Part shown: positions 18,160-27,250 of the stretch, in pieces
Numbering within the stretch: position 1 is the first letter of the stretch
Layout of the letters: each line of letters begins with the position of its first letter
Program-made: the position numbers and the translations under genes
Origin: Pseudooceanicola marinus
Lineage (GTDB): Bacteria > Pseudomonadota > Alphaproteobacteria > Rhodobacterales > Rhodobacteraceae
Assembly (NCBI RefSeq): GCF_002786295.1
Contig: NZ_PGTC01000010.1
Coordinates: forward strand, 372,001 to 436,000
Length of the DNA: 64,000 nucleotides
Direction: 5' to 3'
The notes under the pieces: generated by a model
Seen by the model: the letters and a program-made list of their open reading frames with translations, nothing else
Database searches by the model: none
What the model was told of the DNA's origin: nothing

Positions 18160-18678
18160 ATGACCCATCTGGTGAAAGCCACCCTCCTGTGCACCGTCCT
18201 GGGCCTCGGCCTGGCCGGGTGTTCCAGCATGAGGCCCGACCGTTTCGACAATGTCACCGATCTGAACCAGGCCGGCGGCGCAGGCGCCGCAGGGACGGTT
18301 TCCGATCCCAGCTCTCCGGCCTACTTCCAGCAGAGCGTGGGCGACCGTGTCCTCTTCGCCGTGGACCAGTCGACCCTGAGCTACGAGGCCCAGGCCGTTC
18401 TGGACGGCCAGGTGCGCTGGCTGCAGTCGAACCCCAGCTACCAGGTCCGCATCGAGGGCCATGCGGATGAGCAGGGCACGCGGGAATACAACCTCGCCCT
18501 GGGCGCACGCCGCGCCACGGCCGTGAGGGACTACCTGGTGTCGAAGGGCATTCCGCAAGGCCGGCTGACCACGATCAGCTACGGCAAGGAACGTCCGATC
18601 GAGATCTGTTCCGAGGAAGCCTGCTACGCCAAGAACCGTCGCGCCGTCACGGTGCTGACCGGCGGCGTCGGCATGTAA
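18160..18678 (+). CDS. pal: peptidoglycan-associated lipoprotein Pal
   Basis: A 172-residue outer-membrane lipoprotein that anchors the outer membrane to peptidoglycan. Lipobox GLAGC places the lipidated Cys at about residue 21. The OmpA-like domain (about 60-170) has the diaminopimelate-binding signature in EGHADEQGTREYNLALGARRA. It is separated from tolB by 127 bases that include a short hairpin (CCTTGCC-GTCG-GGCAAGG, about 18065-18082) and an AT-rich stretch just before the gene, so it may also have its own promoter. Confidence 0.94.
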   Translation: MTHLVKATLLCTVLGLGLAGCSSMRPDRFDNVTDLNQAGGAGAAGTVSDPSSPAYFQQSVGDRVLFAVDQSTLSYEAQAVLDGQVRWLQSNPSYQVRIEGHADEQGTREYNLALGARRATAVRDYLVSKGIPQGRLTTISYGKERPIEICSEEACYAKNRRAVTVLTGGVGM

Positions 18679-18859
18679 CGCGCGTCTAGTCGCCCCGGCG
18701 CAGCGACGGCGCCGATCCCGGTTCGACGACCGGGGCGGGCGACCACGATGCCGCAAGGCGGCGGTCCGCAGGGCCGCCTCTGTCCGGTTCCACGGGACCT
18801 CGGCGCGCCATGGGCCGCCGGGGTTCGTTCGGCACCGACGAAGAGTGAGGGAGACGGCA

Positions 18860-19819
18860 ATGCCCGATCGCAGAATGCCCCTGAAATGCGCGTCGCTGAC
18901 CCGGCGCTGGCGCCAGCTGGCGCTGCGCCTGGCGCTGGTGGCGCCGCTGGCCCTGGCACCGCTGGCCGCCCCCGCGCCGCTGGCCGCGCAGGACCAGCAG
19001 GAGACCCTGGCCGATGTGCGCCAGCAGCTGACCCTGCTATATGGCGAGGTGCAGGGGCTGAAGCGCGAGCTGTCGACCACCGGCGCGCCCACGCAGATGA
19101 GCGGTGGCGGCAGCCAGCTGGAGCGGCTGAACGCCATCGAGGCCGAGCTGCGCCGCCTGACCGGCAAGACCGAAGAGCTGGAACATCGCATCGACCGCGT
19201 TGTCACCGACGGCACCAACCGCATCGGTGACCTGGAATTCCGCCTGGTCGAACTGGAAGGTGGCGATCTGAGCCAGCTGGGTGAAACCACGACCCTGGGC
19301 GGCGGCACCGCGCCGGCGACCTCCGGGGCCGGGGCGGAAACAGGCGCGCCGGCGTCCGGGACCGGTTCCGGCGTCTCTCAGACCACGCTGCCCGCCACCG
19401 GCGATACCGCAAGCGGAGGGGCCGACCCCCAGTTGGCGGTCAGCGAAGAGGCCGACTTCCAGTCCGCCTCCGATTTGCTGGAGAACGGGGATTACAGTGC
19501 GGCGCTGTCGGCCTTCGAGACCTTCAAGGCCAGCTACCCCGGCAGCCCCCTGACCCCCGAGGCCGACCTGGGCCGAGGCCGGGCGCTGGAGGGGCAGGGG
19601 GACATCAAGTCCGCCGCCCGCGCCTATCTCGACGCCTTCTCGGCCGCACCCTCCGAGGACAGCGCGCCCGAGTCGCTCTATCGTCTGGGCCTCCTCCTGG
19701 GCCAGTTGGGCCAACAGAACGAAAGCTGCGTGACCCTGAGCGAAGTCTCCAACCGCTTCCCCGGCGACCCCTGGGCGACCGAGGCGGGTACCGCGCGGCA
19801 GCAACAGGGCTGTAGCTGA
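18860..19819 (+). CDS. cpoB: cell division coordinator CpoB / tol-pal protein YbgF
   Basis: A 319-residue periplasmic protein. After an Ala/Leu-rich signal peptide (ending near PLAAQD, about residue 43) come a coiled coil (about 48-130, ETLADVRQQLTLLYGEVQGL...), a Gly/Thr/Ala-rich linker (about 140-185) and C-terminal tetratricopeptide repeats (about 195-315, SASDLLENGDYSAALSAFETF). In E. coli CpoB links Tol-Pal to cell wall synthesis during division. ATG 18860 has a GAGGGAGAC ribosome binding site; an in-frame GTG lies at 18845. It is the last gene of the Tol-Pal cluster. Confidence 0.9.
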   Translation: MPDRRMPLKCASLTRRWRQLALRLALVAPLALAPLAAPAPLAAQDQQETLADVRQQLTLLYGEVQGLKRELSTTGAPTQMSGGGSQLERLNAIEAELRRLTGKTEELEHRIDRVVTDGTNRIGDLEFRLVELEGGDLSQLGETTTLGGGTAPATSGAGAETGAPASGTGSGVSQTTLPATGDTASGGADPQLAVSEEADFQSASDLLENGDYSAALSAFETFKASYPGSPLTPEADLGRGRALEGQGDIKSAARAYLDAFSAAPSEDSAPESLYRLGLLLGQLGQQNESCVTLSEVSNRFPGDPWATEAGTARQQQGCS

Positions 19820-19832
19820 CACCGGCATCTGC

Positions 19833-21104
19833 ATGACTGAAAGCACCTCCCTCCTGAAAGAGATCGTCGCCGGGCATTTCCTGCCCGGTCCCGCGGAGGA
19901 AATCGGCCTCGCGGTCTCGGGCGGGGGAGATTCCATGGCGCTGATGCATCTCATGGCGGAGGTTGCTGCCGAGGGCGGGCTGCGCCTGCGCGTGGCCACG
20001 GTGGATCACGGGCTGCGGCCCGAGGCGACCGAAGAGGCGGCCCGTGTCGGCGACGCGGCTGCGGGCCTGAGCCTGCCCCACGAGGTGCTGCGCTGGGACG
20101 GCGCTGCGGATGAGACGGGCAACCTTCAGGATCGGGCCCGTCGCGCGCGCTATGATCTGCTGGCGGACTGGGCGCGCCGCCACGGCATGCGCCAGATCGC
20201 CCTGGGCCATACCTCCGATGACCAGGCCGAGACCTTCCTGATGCGCCTGGCGCGTGCGCCGGGCGCCGACGGGTTGTCGGGCATGGCTGCACGTCGCCGC
20301 ATGGGGGCGGTGACGCTGGTGCGGCCGCTGCTGGAGGTCTCGCGCAACTGCCTGCGGATCTACCTGAAGAGCCGCGGCCTTACCTGGGTCGAGGATCCGT
20401 CGAACCAGGACGACCGTTTCGACCGGGTGCGCGCCCGCCGTGCGCTGGAGGTTTTGCGCCCGCTGGGTCTGACCGTGCAGACGCTGTCGGAAACGGCGAA
20501 GAACATGGCCTCGGTCCGCAACGCGCTTGGCTGGTACGCCTTCACGGAGGCACAGCGCCTGGCGCGGATCCAGGGGGGCGACCTGGTGATCGAGCGCAGC
20601 GGTTTTCGCGTCCTACAGCCCGAGATCGCCCGGCGTCTGCTGTCGCAGGCGCTGATCTGGATTTCGGGCAGCGACTACCCGCCGCGGCGCCGTGCGCTTG
20701 CGATGGCACAGGAGGCGGTGCGATCGGGCACCGGCATGACGCTGCACGGCTGCCAGATCTCGGTCACCCCGCACGAATTGCGCATCACCCGCGAATACGC
20801 CGCGGTGAAGGATCTGAGTGTTCCTGCCGACGGGGTCTGGGACGGGCGCTGGCGGCTCAGCGGCCCCTGGGGCGACCGCTTCGGCGCCGCGGGGGCGGAG
20901 ATCCGCCCACTGGGCGCCGAGGGCCTGCGCCTGTGCAGTGAATGGCGCGCCTCCGGGCTGCCCTACCGGTCCCTGCTGGGCTATCCCTCGGTCTGGATGG
21001 GCGGGGACCTGGTGGCCGCGCCCCATGCGGGGTTCGGCGACGGCTGGCGTGCGGATCTGCTGCGTGGCGAGGACGCGCTGCACACCGGCCTCCTGGCGCA
21101 GTGA
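19833..21104 (+). CDS. tilS: tRNA(Ile)-lysidine synthetase TilS
   Basis: A 423-residue enzyme that converts C34 of the CAU-anticodon tRNA(Ile) to lysidine so that AUA is read as isoleucine; essential in most bacteria. The PP-loop SGGGDS (residues about 29-34) near the N-terminus binds ATP. The N-terminal domain (about 20-215) includes LGHTSDDQAETFLMRL, with the conserved H and D residues. It starts 13 bases after cpoB and ends 145 bases before ftsH, the same tilS-ftsH neighbourhood seen in many bacteria. Confidence 0.93.
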   Translation: MTESTSLLKEIVAGHFLPGPAEEIGLAVSGGGDSMALMHLMAEVAAEGGLRLRVATVDHGLRPEATEEAARVGDAAAGLSLPHEVLRWDGAADETGNLQDRARRARYDLLADWARRHGMRQIALGHTSDDQAETFLMRLARAPGADGLSGMAARRRMGAVTLVRPLLEVSRNCLRIYLKSRGLTWVEDPSNQDDRFDRVRARRALEVLRPLGLTVQTLSETAKNMASVRNALGWYAFTEAQRLARIQGGDLVIERSGFRVLQPEIARRLLSQALIWISGSDYPPRRRALAMAQEAVRSGTGMTLHGCQISVTPHELRITREYAAVKDLSVPADGVWDGRWRLSGPWGDRFGAAGAEIRPLGAEGLRLCSEWRASGLPYRSLLGYPSVWMGGDLVAAPHAGFGDGWRADLLRGEDALHTGLLAQ

Positions 21105-21165
21105 GCGCGGGGAGATTTTTTCGCCCAAATTGACCGGCTCGGGCCCACGACTGGGTCGCGCTACA

Positions 21166-21193
21166 TTGAACCCGGGGCGATCAAGCTTATTTA
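21166..21193 (+). promoter_or_regulatory. candidate ftsH promoter
   Basis: TTGAAC (21166-21171), a 16-base spacer, then TATTTA (21188-21193), about 56 bases before the GTG start of ftsH. The match to a sigma-70-type promoter is moderate. ftsH is often heat-shock controlled in proteobacteria, but I see no convincing RpoH-type element. Confidence 0.35.
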
Positions 21194-21249
21194 ATCCCGG
21201 ACGCCCTTATGCTAGGCGACTTACGACTTCGACTTAGGGGAGACCTTTC

Positions 21250-23166
21250 GTGGGTACCGCAAAAAACCTCGCCTTCTGGGCCGTGCTGCTGCTGCTGATC
21301 GTGGCGCTGTTCAATCTGTTCGGCGGCTCGAACAGCGCGCTGCAAAGCCAGTCCCGGCCCTACTCCCAATTCGTTCAGGAGGTGGACGACGGATTCGTGC
21401 AATCCGTGACGCTGGATGGCGAGAAGGTGCTGTACCGCGGGACCGACGGCCGCGACTACGTGACCATCAAACCCGAGGATGCCGAACTGACCAGCGAGCT
21501 GATCGCCGACGGCATCCCGGTCGAGGCGCGCAGCCAGGAAGAGAACGGCTTCCAGGCCTTCATCATCTCGCTGCTGCCGATCCTGCTGCTGATCGGTGTG
21601 TGGATCTATTTCATGAACCGCATGCAGGGCGGCGGCAAGGGCGGGGCCATGGGCTTTGGCAAGTCCAAGGCCAAGATGCTGACCGAGAAATCGGGCCGCG
21701 TGACCTTCGACGACGTGGCCGGCATCGACGAGGCCAAGGAAGAACTGGAAGAGATCGTGGAATTCCTGCGTAACCCGCAGAAATTCTCGCGCCTGGGCGG
21801 CAAGATCCCCAAGGGCGCGCTTCTGGTGGGCCCTCCGGGCACCGGTAAGACGCTTCTGGCCCGTGCCATCGCGGGCGAGGCGGGCGTGCCCTTCTTCACC
21901 ATCTCCGGCTCTGACTTCGTCGAGATGTTCGTGGGTGTCGGTGCAAGCCGTGTCCGCGACATGTTCGAACAGGCCAAGAAGAACGCCCCCTGTATCGTCT
22001 TCATCGACGAGATCGACGCCGTGGGCCGCCATCGTGGCGCAGGGTACGGCGGGGGCAACGACGAACGCGAACAGACCCTCAACCAGCTGCTGGTGGAGAT
22101 GGACGGCTTCGAGAGCAACGAGGGCGTGATCATCGTCGCGGCGACCAACCGTCGTGACGTGCTGGACCCCGCTCTGCTGCGTCCGGGCCGTTTCGACCGC
22201 CAGGTGACCGTGCCCAACCCCGACATCAAGGGCCGCGAGAAGATCCTGGGCGTGCACGCCCGCAAGACGCCTCTGGGCCCTGACGTCGACCTGCGCATCA
22301 TCGCACGCGGCACGCCCGGCTTCTCCGGCGCCGACCTCGCGAACCTGGTGAACGAGGCCGCGCTGATGGCGGCCCGCGTCGGGCGACGCTTCGTGACCAT
22401 GGTCGATTTCGAGAACGCCAAGGACAAGATCATGATGGGCGCCGAACGCCGCTCCATGGTGATGACCCCGGCGCAGAAGGAAATGACGGCCTATCACGAG
22501 GCCGGCCACGCCATTGTCGGTCTGTCGCTGCCGAAATGCGACCCGGTCTACAAGGCCACCATCATTCCCCGCGGCCAGGCCCTGGGCATGGTGATGTCCC
22601 TGCCGGAAATGGACCAGCTGAATTACTTCAAGGATGAGCTGGAAGAGAAGATCGCGATGACCATGGCCGGCAAGGCCGCCGAAATCATCAAGTACGGCGA
22701 AGAGCATGTGTCGAATGGCCCCTCGGGCGACATCATGCAGGCCTCCAACCTGGCGCGGGCCATGGTGATGCGATGGGGGATGTCCGACGCGGTCGGCAAC
22801 ATTGACTACCAGGAGGCCGCTGAGGCCTTCCGTGGGGGCGGCGCCGGCGGCTTCTCCATCTCCGCCCAGACCAAGGAGATGATCGAGAGCGAAGTGAAGC
22901 GGATCATCGACGAAGGCTACAAGGAGGCGCATCGCATCCTGACCGAGCGTCACGAGGAATGGGAACGGCTGGCCCAGGGCCTGCTGGAATATGAGACCCT
23001 GACCGGCGCCGAGATCGAACGTGTGATCCGTGGCGAGCCGCCCCATGCCGATGACGGCGAAGATGACAGCTCTGACCAGGGGTCCGCGCCTTCCGTGGCG
23101 GCGATCCCGAAGACCAAGCCGAAGCCCAAGCCCGATAGCGGGTTGGAGCCGGAACCCTCCGCCTGA
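21250..23166 (+). CDS. ftsH: ATP-dependent zinc metalloprotease FtsH
   Basis: A 638-residue membrane-anchored AAA+ protease that degrades unassembled or short-lived membrane and regulatory proteins. Two transmembrane helices flank a periplasmic domain (about 8-24 and 98-118). Walker A GPPGTGKT lies near residue 196, Walker [10 protein letters not shown] near 252, the second region of homology near 300 ([20 protein letters not shown]), and the zinc-binding HEAGH near 416. The start is GTG 21250, placed after AGGGGAGACC. The C-terminus carries an acidic then Pro/Lys-rich tail (about 597-638). A terminator follows. Confidence 0.96.
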   Translation: MGTAKNLAFWAVLLLLIVALFNLFGGSNSALQSQSRPYSQFVQEVDDGFVQSVTLDGEKVLYRGTDGRDYVTIKPEDAELTSELIADGIPVEARSQEENGFQAFIISLLPILLLIGVWIYFMNRMQGGGKGGAMGFGKSKAKMLTEKSGRVTFDDVAGIDEAKEELEEIVEFLRNPQKFSRLGGKIPKGALLVGPPGTGKTLLARAIAGEAGVPFFTISGSDFVEMFVGVGASRVRDMFEQAKKNAPCIVFIDEIDAVGRHRGAGYGGGNDEREQTLNQLLVEMDGFESNEGVIIVAATNRRDVLDPALLRPGRFDRQVTVPNPDIKGREKILGVHARKTPLGPDVDLRIIARGTPGFSGADLANLVNEAALMAARVGRRFVTMVDFENAKDKIMMGAERRSMVMTPAQKEMTAYHEAGHAIVGLSLPKCDPVYKATIIPRGQALGMVMSLPEMDQLNYFKDELEEKIAMTMAGKAAEIIKYGEEHVSNGPSGDIMQASNLARAMVMRWGMSDAVGNIDYQEAAEAFRGGGAGGFSISAQTKEMIESEVKRIIDEGYKEAHRILTERHEEWERLAQGLLEYETLTGAEIERVIRGEPPHADDGEDDSSDQGSAPSVAAIPKTKPKPKPDSGLEPEPSA

Positions 23167-23191
23167 TCGGGCGAGAGAGGCGAACATTGAG

Positions 23192-23218
23192 AGGCCGGGG
23201 CAGACGCTCCGGCCTTTT
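23192..23218 (+). terminator. intrinsic terminator of ftsH
   Basis: Arms AGGCCGGGGC (23192-23201) and GCTCCGGCCT (23206-23215) with one G-T pair and an AGAC loop, followed by TTT. It lies 26 bases after the ftsH stop. Confidence 0.75.
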
Positions 23219-23394
23219 CACTTTCCCGGGGCGCCCCTGTACCGGCCGCTAGGCCGTTGGCCTCCGGCGGGAGTCTCGGCGGGCCGAGACGGGTACAAGG
23301 CCCCTTCTGCAGATCACCTCTTCCCGGCGCTTTCGGGTTGCCGGGCGCCGGGCTTGCGGCGAGGATCAGCCCGTGCCCTGGACCGGAGAAAGAC

Positions 23395-24006
23395 ATGCCT
23401 GCCCTCATTGCCACAGATTACACCGCGCGCATCACCTGGCTGGGCCTCGTGCCCGACCGCGACAGCGATTTGCCGTCCGTCCCGCGTGAGCGGCTGGAGC
23501 TGCGGTTCTCCGGCCCGGCGGGGGAAAGCCATGGCGGGCTGACACGCCCCAGCTGTTCGCGGGTCCTGGCGCAATACCCGGAGCGGGGCACCGAGATCCG
23601 CAACGTGCGCCAGCTCTCGATCGTCTCGGCGGAGGAACTGGCAAAGATCGCCGAAGGCTGCGGGCTGGAGACGCTGGATCCGGCCCTCTTGGGCGCCACC
23701 ATGGTGATAGAAGGCATCCCCGATTTCAGCCATGTGCCACCCTCGTCGCGCCTGCAGGGCGCCGGCGGGGCGACCGTGACGGTGGATATGGAAAACCGCC
23801 CCTGCCTGCTGCCGGCGCGGGAGATCGAGAAGCGCATGCCGGGCCACGGCAAGCCATTCAAACGCGCCGCGCGCGGGTTGCGCGGCGTCACCGCCTGGGT
23901 GGAGCGCGAGGGCGCCTTCACCCTGGGCGAGGAGATCCGCCTGCATATCCCCCATCAGCCGGTCTGGGCGCACCTGGACCGCGCCTATGCCGATGCCCGC
24001 GACTGA
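23395..24006 (+). CDS. MOSC domain protein
   Basis: A 203-residue protein with the MOSC fold (molybdenum cofactor sulfurase C-terminal domain), known from YiiM-type and mARC-type proteins that handle molybdenum cofactor or sulfur transfer. The candidate active cysteine is in RPSCSRV (about residue 46), followed by RNVRQLSIVSAEELAKIA, VIEGIPDFSHVPPSSRLQ and the HGKPFKRAARGLRGVTAWVEREG segment typical of the family's C-terminal part. I chose ATG 23395 because the fold begins there and the 46 codons upstream are Pro/Gly-rich noise. It is monocistronic, and no other Mo-cofactor gene is nearby. Confidence 0.8.
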   Translation: MPALIATDYTARITWLGLVPDRDSDLPSVPRERLELRFSGPAGESHGGLTRPSCSRVLAQYPERGTEIRNVRQLSIVSAEELAKIAEGCGLETLDPALLGATMVIEGIPDFSHVPPSSRLQGAGGATVTVDMENRPCLLPAREIEKRMPGHGKPFKRAARGLRGVTAWVEREGAFTLGEEIRLHIPHQPVWAHLDRAYADARD

Positions 24007-24038
24007 CTGCATGCGCCTGATCGCAGCTGGGCCCGGCC

Positions 24039-24077
24039 AATAAAAAACCGGCAGGTTCCGAGGGAGGAACCTGCCGG
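24039..24077 (-). terminator. strong intrinsic terminator of the 24-residue peptide gene
   Basis: Perfect 12-base arms CCGGCAGGTTCC (24048-24059) and GGAACCTGCCGG (24066-24077) with a GAGGGA loop. On the minus strand it is followed by TTTTTTATT (complement of 24039-24047). It lies 31 bases after the stop of the small gene at 24109-24183, and no other minus-strand gene is close, so it marks that gene as a real transcription unit. Confidence 0.88.
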
Positions 24078-24108
24078 CAATCAGACTGAGTTCTGGGGAG
24101 GGGTGTCG

Positions 24109-24183
24109 TCAGGCAAACAGCGCCACGGCCAGCGCAAGCGTGGCAGCGAAGCTGGGGAAGACGACGAGGGCAGCGGATCTCAT
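24109..24183 (-). CDS. 24-residue hydrophobic membrane peptide
   Basis: A 25-codon frame encodes MRSAALVVFPSF followed by AATLALAVALFA, a single membrane-spanning segment with one positive charge at its N-terminus. It has a strong ribosome binding site on the minus strand (AAGGAGAA, 8-9 bases before ATG), a promoter-like GGAAC-N17-CGTT element about 50-75 bases upstream of the start codon, and its own strong terminator 31 bases downstream. Those four signals together are hard to explain by chance. Short single-helix peptides of this kind often modulate a membrane complex or are stress-induced; no function can be assigned. It lies between the MOSC gene and fhs, opposite in orientation to both. 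Confidence 0.75.
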   Translation of the reverse strand: MRSAALVVFPSFAATLALAVALFA

Positions 24184-24231
24184 GTTTGTTCTCCTTGGGC
24201 AGCTATGGAGTTATCGTCCGTTCGGGGTATT

Positions 24232-24257
24232 AACGCGGTGTTGAGGAAAAAAGTTCC
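24232..24257 (-). promoter_or_regulatory. ECF-type (EcfG-like) promoter of the small peptide gene
   Basis: On the minus strand GGAAC (24253-24257), a 17-base spacer and CGTT (24232-24235). This matches the alphaproteobacterial general stress sigma factor EcfG consensus as I know it, GGAAC-N16/17-CGTT. Transcription would begin about 40 bases before the ATG at 24183. EcfG is reported to be rare in Rhodobacterales, so another ECF sigma factor is possible. Confidence 0.55.
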
Positions 24258-24428
24258 GCTGCTCTTACTCACAAGTTTCCGACTGCGGAAGTCATGAATA
24301 CCTGACCGTATGGAATTCCTGACTTGCTGCACCCGCATGACAGCCCCTTTGGCAAGCGACGCAGGGACGGATAGGCTCCGCCCGACGCCCGGGGCTGCGC
24401 GCCCGGGGCCGGCGAGAAGGAGACAGCC

Positions 24429-26105
24429 ATGAGCCAGCCCAGTGACATCGAGATCGCCCGCGCGGCGCGCAAGAAGCCGATCACCGAGATCGCGGACCGC
24501 CTGGGCATTCCCGAAGAGGCCGTGCTGCCCTATGGCCGTGACAAGGCCAAGGTGGACCGCGATTTCATTGCCAGCCTGGCGGATCGGCGCCGCGGCAAGC
24601 TGGTGCTGGTCACCGCCGTGACCCCGACGCCCGCGGGCGAGGGTAAGACGACGACCACCGTCGGCCTGGGCGACGGGCTGGCACGCATCGGGGAAAATGT
24701 GGCGATCTGCCTGCGCGAGGCCTCGCTGGGCCCCTGTTTCGGCATGAAGGGCGGCGCGGCCGGCGGCGGCCATGCCCAGGTGGTGCCGATGGAGGAAATG
24801 AACCTGCATTTCACCGGGGATTTCCACGCCATCACCAGCGCCCACAACCTGCTGGCGGCGATGATCGACAACCATATCCACTGGGGCAATGCGCTGGACA
24901 TCGACGCACGGCGGGTCACTTGGCGGCGGGTGATGGACATGAACGACCGGGCGCTGCGCGACGTGGTCGTCTCGCTGGGCGGTGTCGGCAACGGGTTTCC
25001 GCGCCAGACCGGCTTCGACATCACGGTGGCGAGCGAGATCATGGCGATCCTCTGCCTGGCGCGGGACCTCGACGACCTGCAGGCGCGTCTGGGCCGGATC
25101 ATCATCGGCTATACCCGCGACAAGGCTCCGGTGACGGCGAAGGATCTGAAAGCTGACGGCGCCATGGTGGTTCTGCTGCGCGAAGCGATGCAGCCCAACC
25201 TGGTGCAGACGCTGGAAAACACGCCCGCCTTCGTCCATGGTGGGCCCTTCGCCAATATTGCCCATGGCTGCAATTCCGTGGTGGCCACGGACACCGCCCT
25301 GCGCCTGGCGGACATCGTGGTGACCGAGGCGGGCTTCGGCGCCGACCTCGGGGCGGAGAAATTCCTCGACATCAAATGTCGCAAGGCTGGCCTGTCGCCC
25401 GATGCGGCGGTGCTGGTGGCCACGGTGCGCTCGCTGAAGATGTCGGGCGGTGTCGACAAGGCTGACCTGGGGGCTGAGGATGCCAAAGCGGTGGCGCGCG
25501 GTTGCGCCAACCTGGGCCGCCATCTGGAAAACCTGCGCGGCTATGGCCTGCCGGTGCTGGTGGCGATCAACCGGTTCGACGGCGATACCGAAGCCGAACT
25601 GGCGGCCGTGCGCGACTACGTCGAGGGGCAGGGGGCCGAGGTGCACCTGTGCACCCACTGGGCCGACGGGGGCGCGGGCATCGAGGGGCTGGCGCGTCGC
25701 GTGGCTGAGGTCGTGCAGGCGGGCGATGCGGATTTCGCGCCGATCTACCCCGACGACATGGGGTTGGTGGAGAAGATCGAGACCGTCGCCCGGCGCATCT
25801 ACCGCGCCGAAGGCGTCGACATGCCGGCCCCGGTGCGGGCGCAGCTGGCGGACTGGGAGAAGGCGGGTTTCGGGGATCTGCCGGTCTGCATGGCCAAGAC
25901 GCAGTATTCCTTCAGCGCCGACCCGGGCCTGCGCGGCGCGCCCGAAGGGTTCCGCGTGCCGGTCCGCGAGGTCCGGTTGAGCGCCGGGGCGGGCTTCGTG
26001 GTGGCGATCTGCGGGGAGATCATGACCATGCCGGGCCTGCCCCGCGTGCCGGCGGCGGAAGCGATCGGGTTGAACGAGGCGGGGGAGATCGAGGGGCTGT
26101 TTTGA
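24429..26105 (+). CDS. fhs: formate--tetrahydrofolate ligase
   Basis: A 558-residue enzyme that makes 10-formyltetrahydrofolate from formate, tetrahydrofolate and ATP, feeding one-carbon units to purine and methyl metabolism. The P-loop [13 protein letters not shown] lies near residues 65-77, followed by the strongly conserved [37 protein letters not shown] and the folate-binding [14 protein letters not shown]. Full length for the family (about 555-560). It is monocistronic: the next plus-strand gene is far away and a structured gap follows. The Rhodobacterales use Fhs in formaldehyde/formate and glycine-betaine one-carbon turnover. Confidence 0.96.
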   Translation: MSQPSDIEIARAARKKPITEIADRLGIPEEAVLPYGRDKAKVDRDFIASLADRRRGKLVLVTAVTPTPAGEGKTTTTVGLGDGLARIGENVAICLREASLGPCFGMKGGAAGGGHAQVVPMEEMNLHFTGDFHAITSAHNLLAAMIDNHIHWGNALDIDARRVTWRRVMDMNDRALRDVVVSLGGVGNGFPRQTGFDITVASEIMAILCLARDLDDLQARLGRIIIGYTRDKAPVTAKDLKADGAMVVLLREAMQPNLVQTLENTPAFVHGGPFANIAHGCNSVVATDTALRLADIVVTEAGFGADLGAEKFLDIKCRKAGLSPDAAVLVATVRSLKMSGGVDKADLGAEDAKAVARGCANLGRHLENLRGYGLPVLVAINRFDGDTEAELAAVRDYVEGQGAEVHLCTHWADGGAGIEGLARRVAEVVQAGDADFAPIYPDDMGLVEKIETVARRIYRAEGVDMPAPVRAQLADWEKAGFGDLPVCMAKTQYSFSADPGLRGAPEGFRVPVREVRLSAGAGFVVAICGEIMTMPGLPRVPAAEAIGLNEAGEIEGLF

Positions 26106-26418
26106 CGATCTCCGCTGCCGGACTTTCCTGATCCGCGCAAGGCGCGAGGCGTGGATTGTGTAAAATCCACGCCCTCAGGCCGTCTCGACAGAGGTGCAGG
26201 TGATATCACTTTTCGGACCTTTATGGCTGCGCCGGCACCGCGTTTCATTGCGTGAACTTTGCTTATCAAGTCATGGAAAGCCTATTCACTTTCCATCAGC
26301 GGGCCAGGCCAAAGTGACCGATCAAGGATTCCCCTTTGGAGTCCAGCAGCGGATATTAGGCCGTTTGCCCGGGCAAATCGGCCTCAGGTCGAGGAAAGAC
26401 AAACTCTGTGGCCGCAGC
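26106..26418. other. structured intergenic region between fhs and pdeM
   Basis: 313 bases without a credible gene, lower in GC than the flanks between about 26195 and 26330. Three hairpins are visible: GGCGTGGATT-N6-AATCCACGCC (26148-26173, perfect 10-base arms); TGGAAAG-N8-CTTTCCA (about 26274-26295); and GGCCGTTTGCCC/GGGCAAATCGGCC (about 26361-26385, one bulged base). None has a T-run. The first may end fhs transcription; the others could belong to a small RNA or a decayed element. Confidence 0.45.
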
Positions 26419-27072
26419 TCAACGCGGCATCGGGATCGGTCGGGCCACCGATCCGGTGAGGATGGCCACCGCGCCCGGCTCCATCAGGCCCGACAGCGCC
26501 GGGTCGCGCGTGCGCAGGCCGCCGGTATAGGTGCCGAAGGCCGGCAGGATCAGGCGTTGACGGTCAAGCAGGAAACAGGGTCGCGCCCGCCCGCCGCGCA
26601 GACCGGCCTTGGGGTGGTAATGGCCTGACACCTCCGCCTGGGCCCCGGGTAGGGCGATGTGGCGGAAGGTGAGGGGGCCGAGGGACATCTCGGCCAGGTG
26701 TTCTCCGCCCAGGTCGACGGGGCCGGGATCGTGATTGCCTTCGATCCAAATCCAGCGCCGCCCGGCCTGCAACGTGGCGATCCACAGCCTGTGCGCCTGC
26801 GGCAGGGCGCGGGCGGCGGCGTCATCGTCGAAACTGTCGCCCAGGCAGACCACGGTCTCGGCCTGCGTCTGTTCCAGCGCCTCTTCGAGGCGCGCAAGGG
26901 TGTCCTGGGTCTCATAGGGCGGCAAGGGCGAGAGCGCGCGGCGCGCAGCGCGTTCGGCCTTGCCCAGGTGCAGGTCGGAGACGCAGAGCAGGCGTTCGGC
27001 GGGCCAGTGCAGCGCGCCCGACGGCAGGGCGATCATCTGGGCCCCGGCAAGAGCGAAGGGATGGCCGGTCAT
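26419..27072 (-). CDS. pdeM: ligase-associated DNA damage response endonuclease PdeM
   Basis: A 217-residue calcineurin-like metallophosphoesterase. Metal-binding motifs are SDLHLGK (residues about 32-38), LGDSFDDD (about 76-83), EGNHDP (about 110-115) and GHYHPK (about 149-154). In alphaproteobacteria this protein is encoded with an Lhr-type helicase, an ATP-dependent DNA ligase and a beta-CASP-like exonuclease as a DNA repair set. The Lhr helicase gene is just upstream on the same strand (gap 178 bases). The ATG at 27072 gives the family's typical N-terminus; the 33 codons upstream are Arg/Pro-rich noise. Confidence 0.85.
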   Translation of the reverse strand: MTGHPFALAGAQMIALPSGALHWPAERLLCVSDLHLGKAERAARRALSPLPPYETQDTLARLEEALEQTQAETVVCLGDSFDDDAAARALPQAHRLWIATLQAGRRWIWIEGNHDPGPVDLGGEHLAEMSLGPLTFRHIALPGAQAEVSGHYHPKAGLRGGRARPCFLLDRQRLILPAFGTYTGGLRTRDPALSGLMEPGAVAILTGSVARPIPMPR

Positions 27073-27250
27073 GGGCCGTTCTTGGCGCGGGCGGCGGGGA
27101 AGGGCAAGAGGGGCCGTGGCAATGATGCGGGTCGGGCAGGGAGCTCTGCCCCCCGCTGCGCGCCTTCCCACGGGATGCTTTCAGCAAAGAGAAGCCTGGA
27201 GCACGCGCTTTCCGAGAGGCTGCCGTCCTCCGCGCAGGCGTGAGGGCCGC

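Noticed and set aside
26194-26628. Plus-strand frame after fhs
   Set aside because: It overlaps the well-supported pdeM gene on the other strand and has no ribosome binding site or recognisable domain.
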